Source of the DNA: Peptococcaceae bacterium
Lineage (GTDB): Bacteria > Bacillota > DSM-12270 > Thermacetogeniales > Thermacetogeniaceae
Assembly (NCBI GenBank): GCA_003160265.1
Contig: PLQY01000043.1
Location: 1 to 6,006 of the forward strand
Direction of reading: 5' to 3'
Length of the DNA: 6,006 nt
In this document: positions 5,917 to 6,006 of the stretch, piece by piece
Layout of the letters: every line of letters starts with the position of its first letter
How positions within the stretch are numbered: the stretch's first letter is position 1
Made by a program: the position numbers and the translations under genes
Notes under the pieces: model-generated
The model's input: only the letters and a program-made list of their open reading frames with translations
Database searches by the model: none
Told to the model about the DNA's origin: nothing

Positions 5917-6006
5917 TTACTTCTTACCCTTAACCCCAGCCTTGCCAACCTTGCGTCTGATTATCTCATCATCATACTTGATGCCCTTGCCCTTGTAAGG
6001 CTCCGG
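5917..6006 (-). CDS. rplF: 50S ribosomal protein L6, C-terminal end only
   Basis: The last 29 codons and TAA stop of a gene entering from the right edge encode [20 protein letters not shown] followed by a Gly/Lys-rich end. This is the conserved C-terminal tail of L6, which binds 23S rRNA near the factor-binding region of the 50S subunit. The rplF-rplR-rpsE order matches the spc operon. Most of the gene lies outside the window. Confidence 0.93.
   Translation of the reverse strand, partial: PEPYKGKGIKYDDEIIRRKVGKAGVKGKK

Overview
This window is mostly the distal half of a bacterial spc-type ribosomal protein operon, read entirely on the minus strand. From right to left the genes are rplF (only its 3' end), rplR, rpsE, rpmD, rplO, secY, adk, map, a small KOW-type RNA-binding protein gene, infA and rpmJ. 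They are tightly packed: rpmD/rplO and adk/map overlap by 4 bases, secY starts directly after the rplO stop, and infA starts 1 base after the KOW-gene stop. This indicates one polycistronic message making 50S and 30S proteins (L6, L18, S5, L30, L15, L36), the SecY translocon pore, adenylate kinase, N-terminal methionine removal and initiation factor IF-1.

The right-hand part (about 720-6006) looks like a Firmicutes (Bacillota) genome, probably a clostridial or Desulfotomaculum/Moorella-like lineage. This is inference from the KOW-type gene between map and infA, the four-cysteine zinc-type LID of adenylate kinase, the strong AGGAGGTGATC-type ribosome binding sites, and the GTG and TTG starts. 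I name no species.

The left end differs. After rpmJ one expects rpsM, rpsK, rpsD, rpoA and rplQ. Instead the operon stops at an array of 7-bp repeats (about 639-718). Beyond it lie roughly 340 bases without a convincing gene (299-638), holding a 20-bp tandem repeat and an 18-bp perfect palindrome. At the far left is the 5' part of a gene for an exported Gln/Asn-rich protein with an 84-bp internal repeat. Its signal peptide is Gram-negative in style. Either the operon is truly broken here, or the contig is mis-joined at the repeat.

The most unusual feature is the heptad (7-bp period) repeat DNA at three places around the operon's 3' part: after rpmJ, across the map stop codon, and at the 5' end of the KOW gene. 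At the last site the repeat is in frame and may encode a 40-residue N-terminal extension. I see no new multi-gene system. The points worth follow-up are the heptad repeats, the operon break and the uncharacterised KOW protein.
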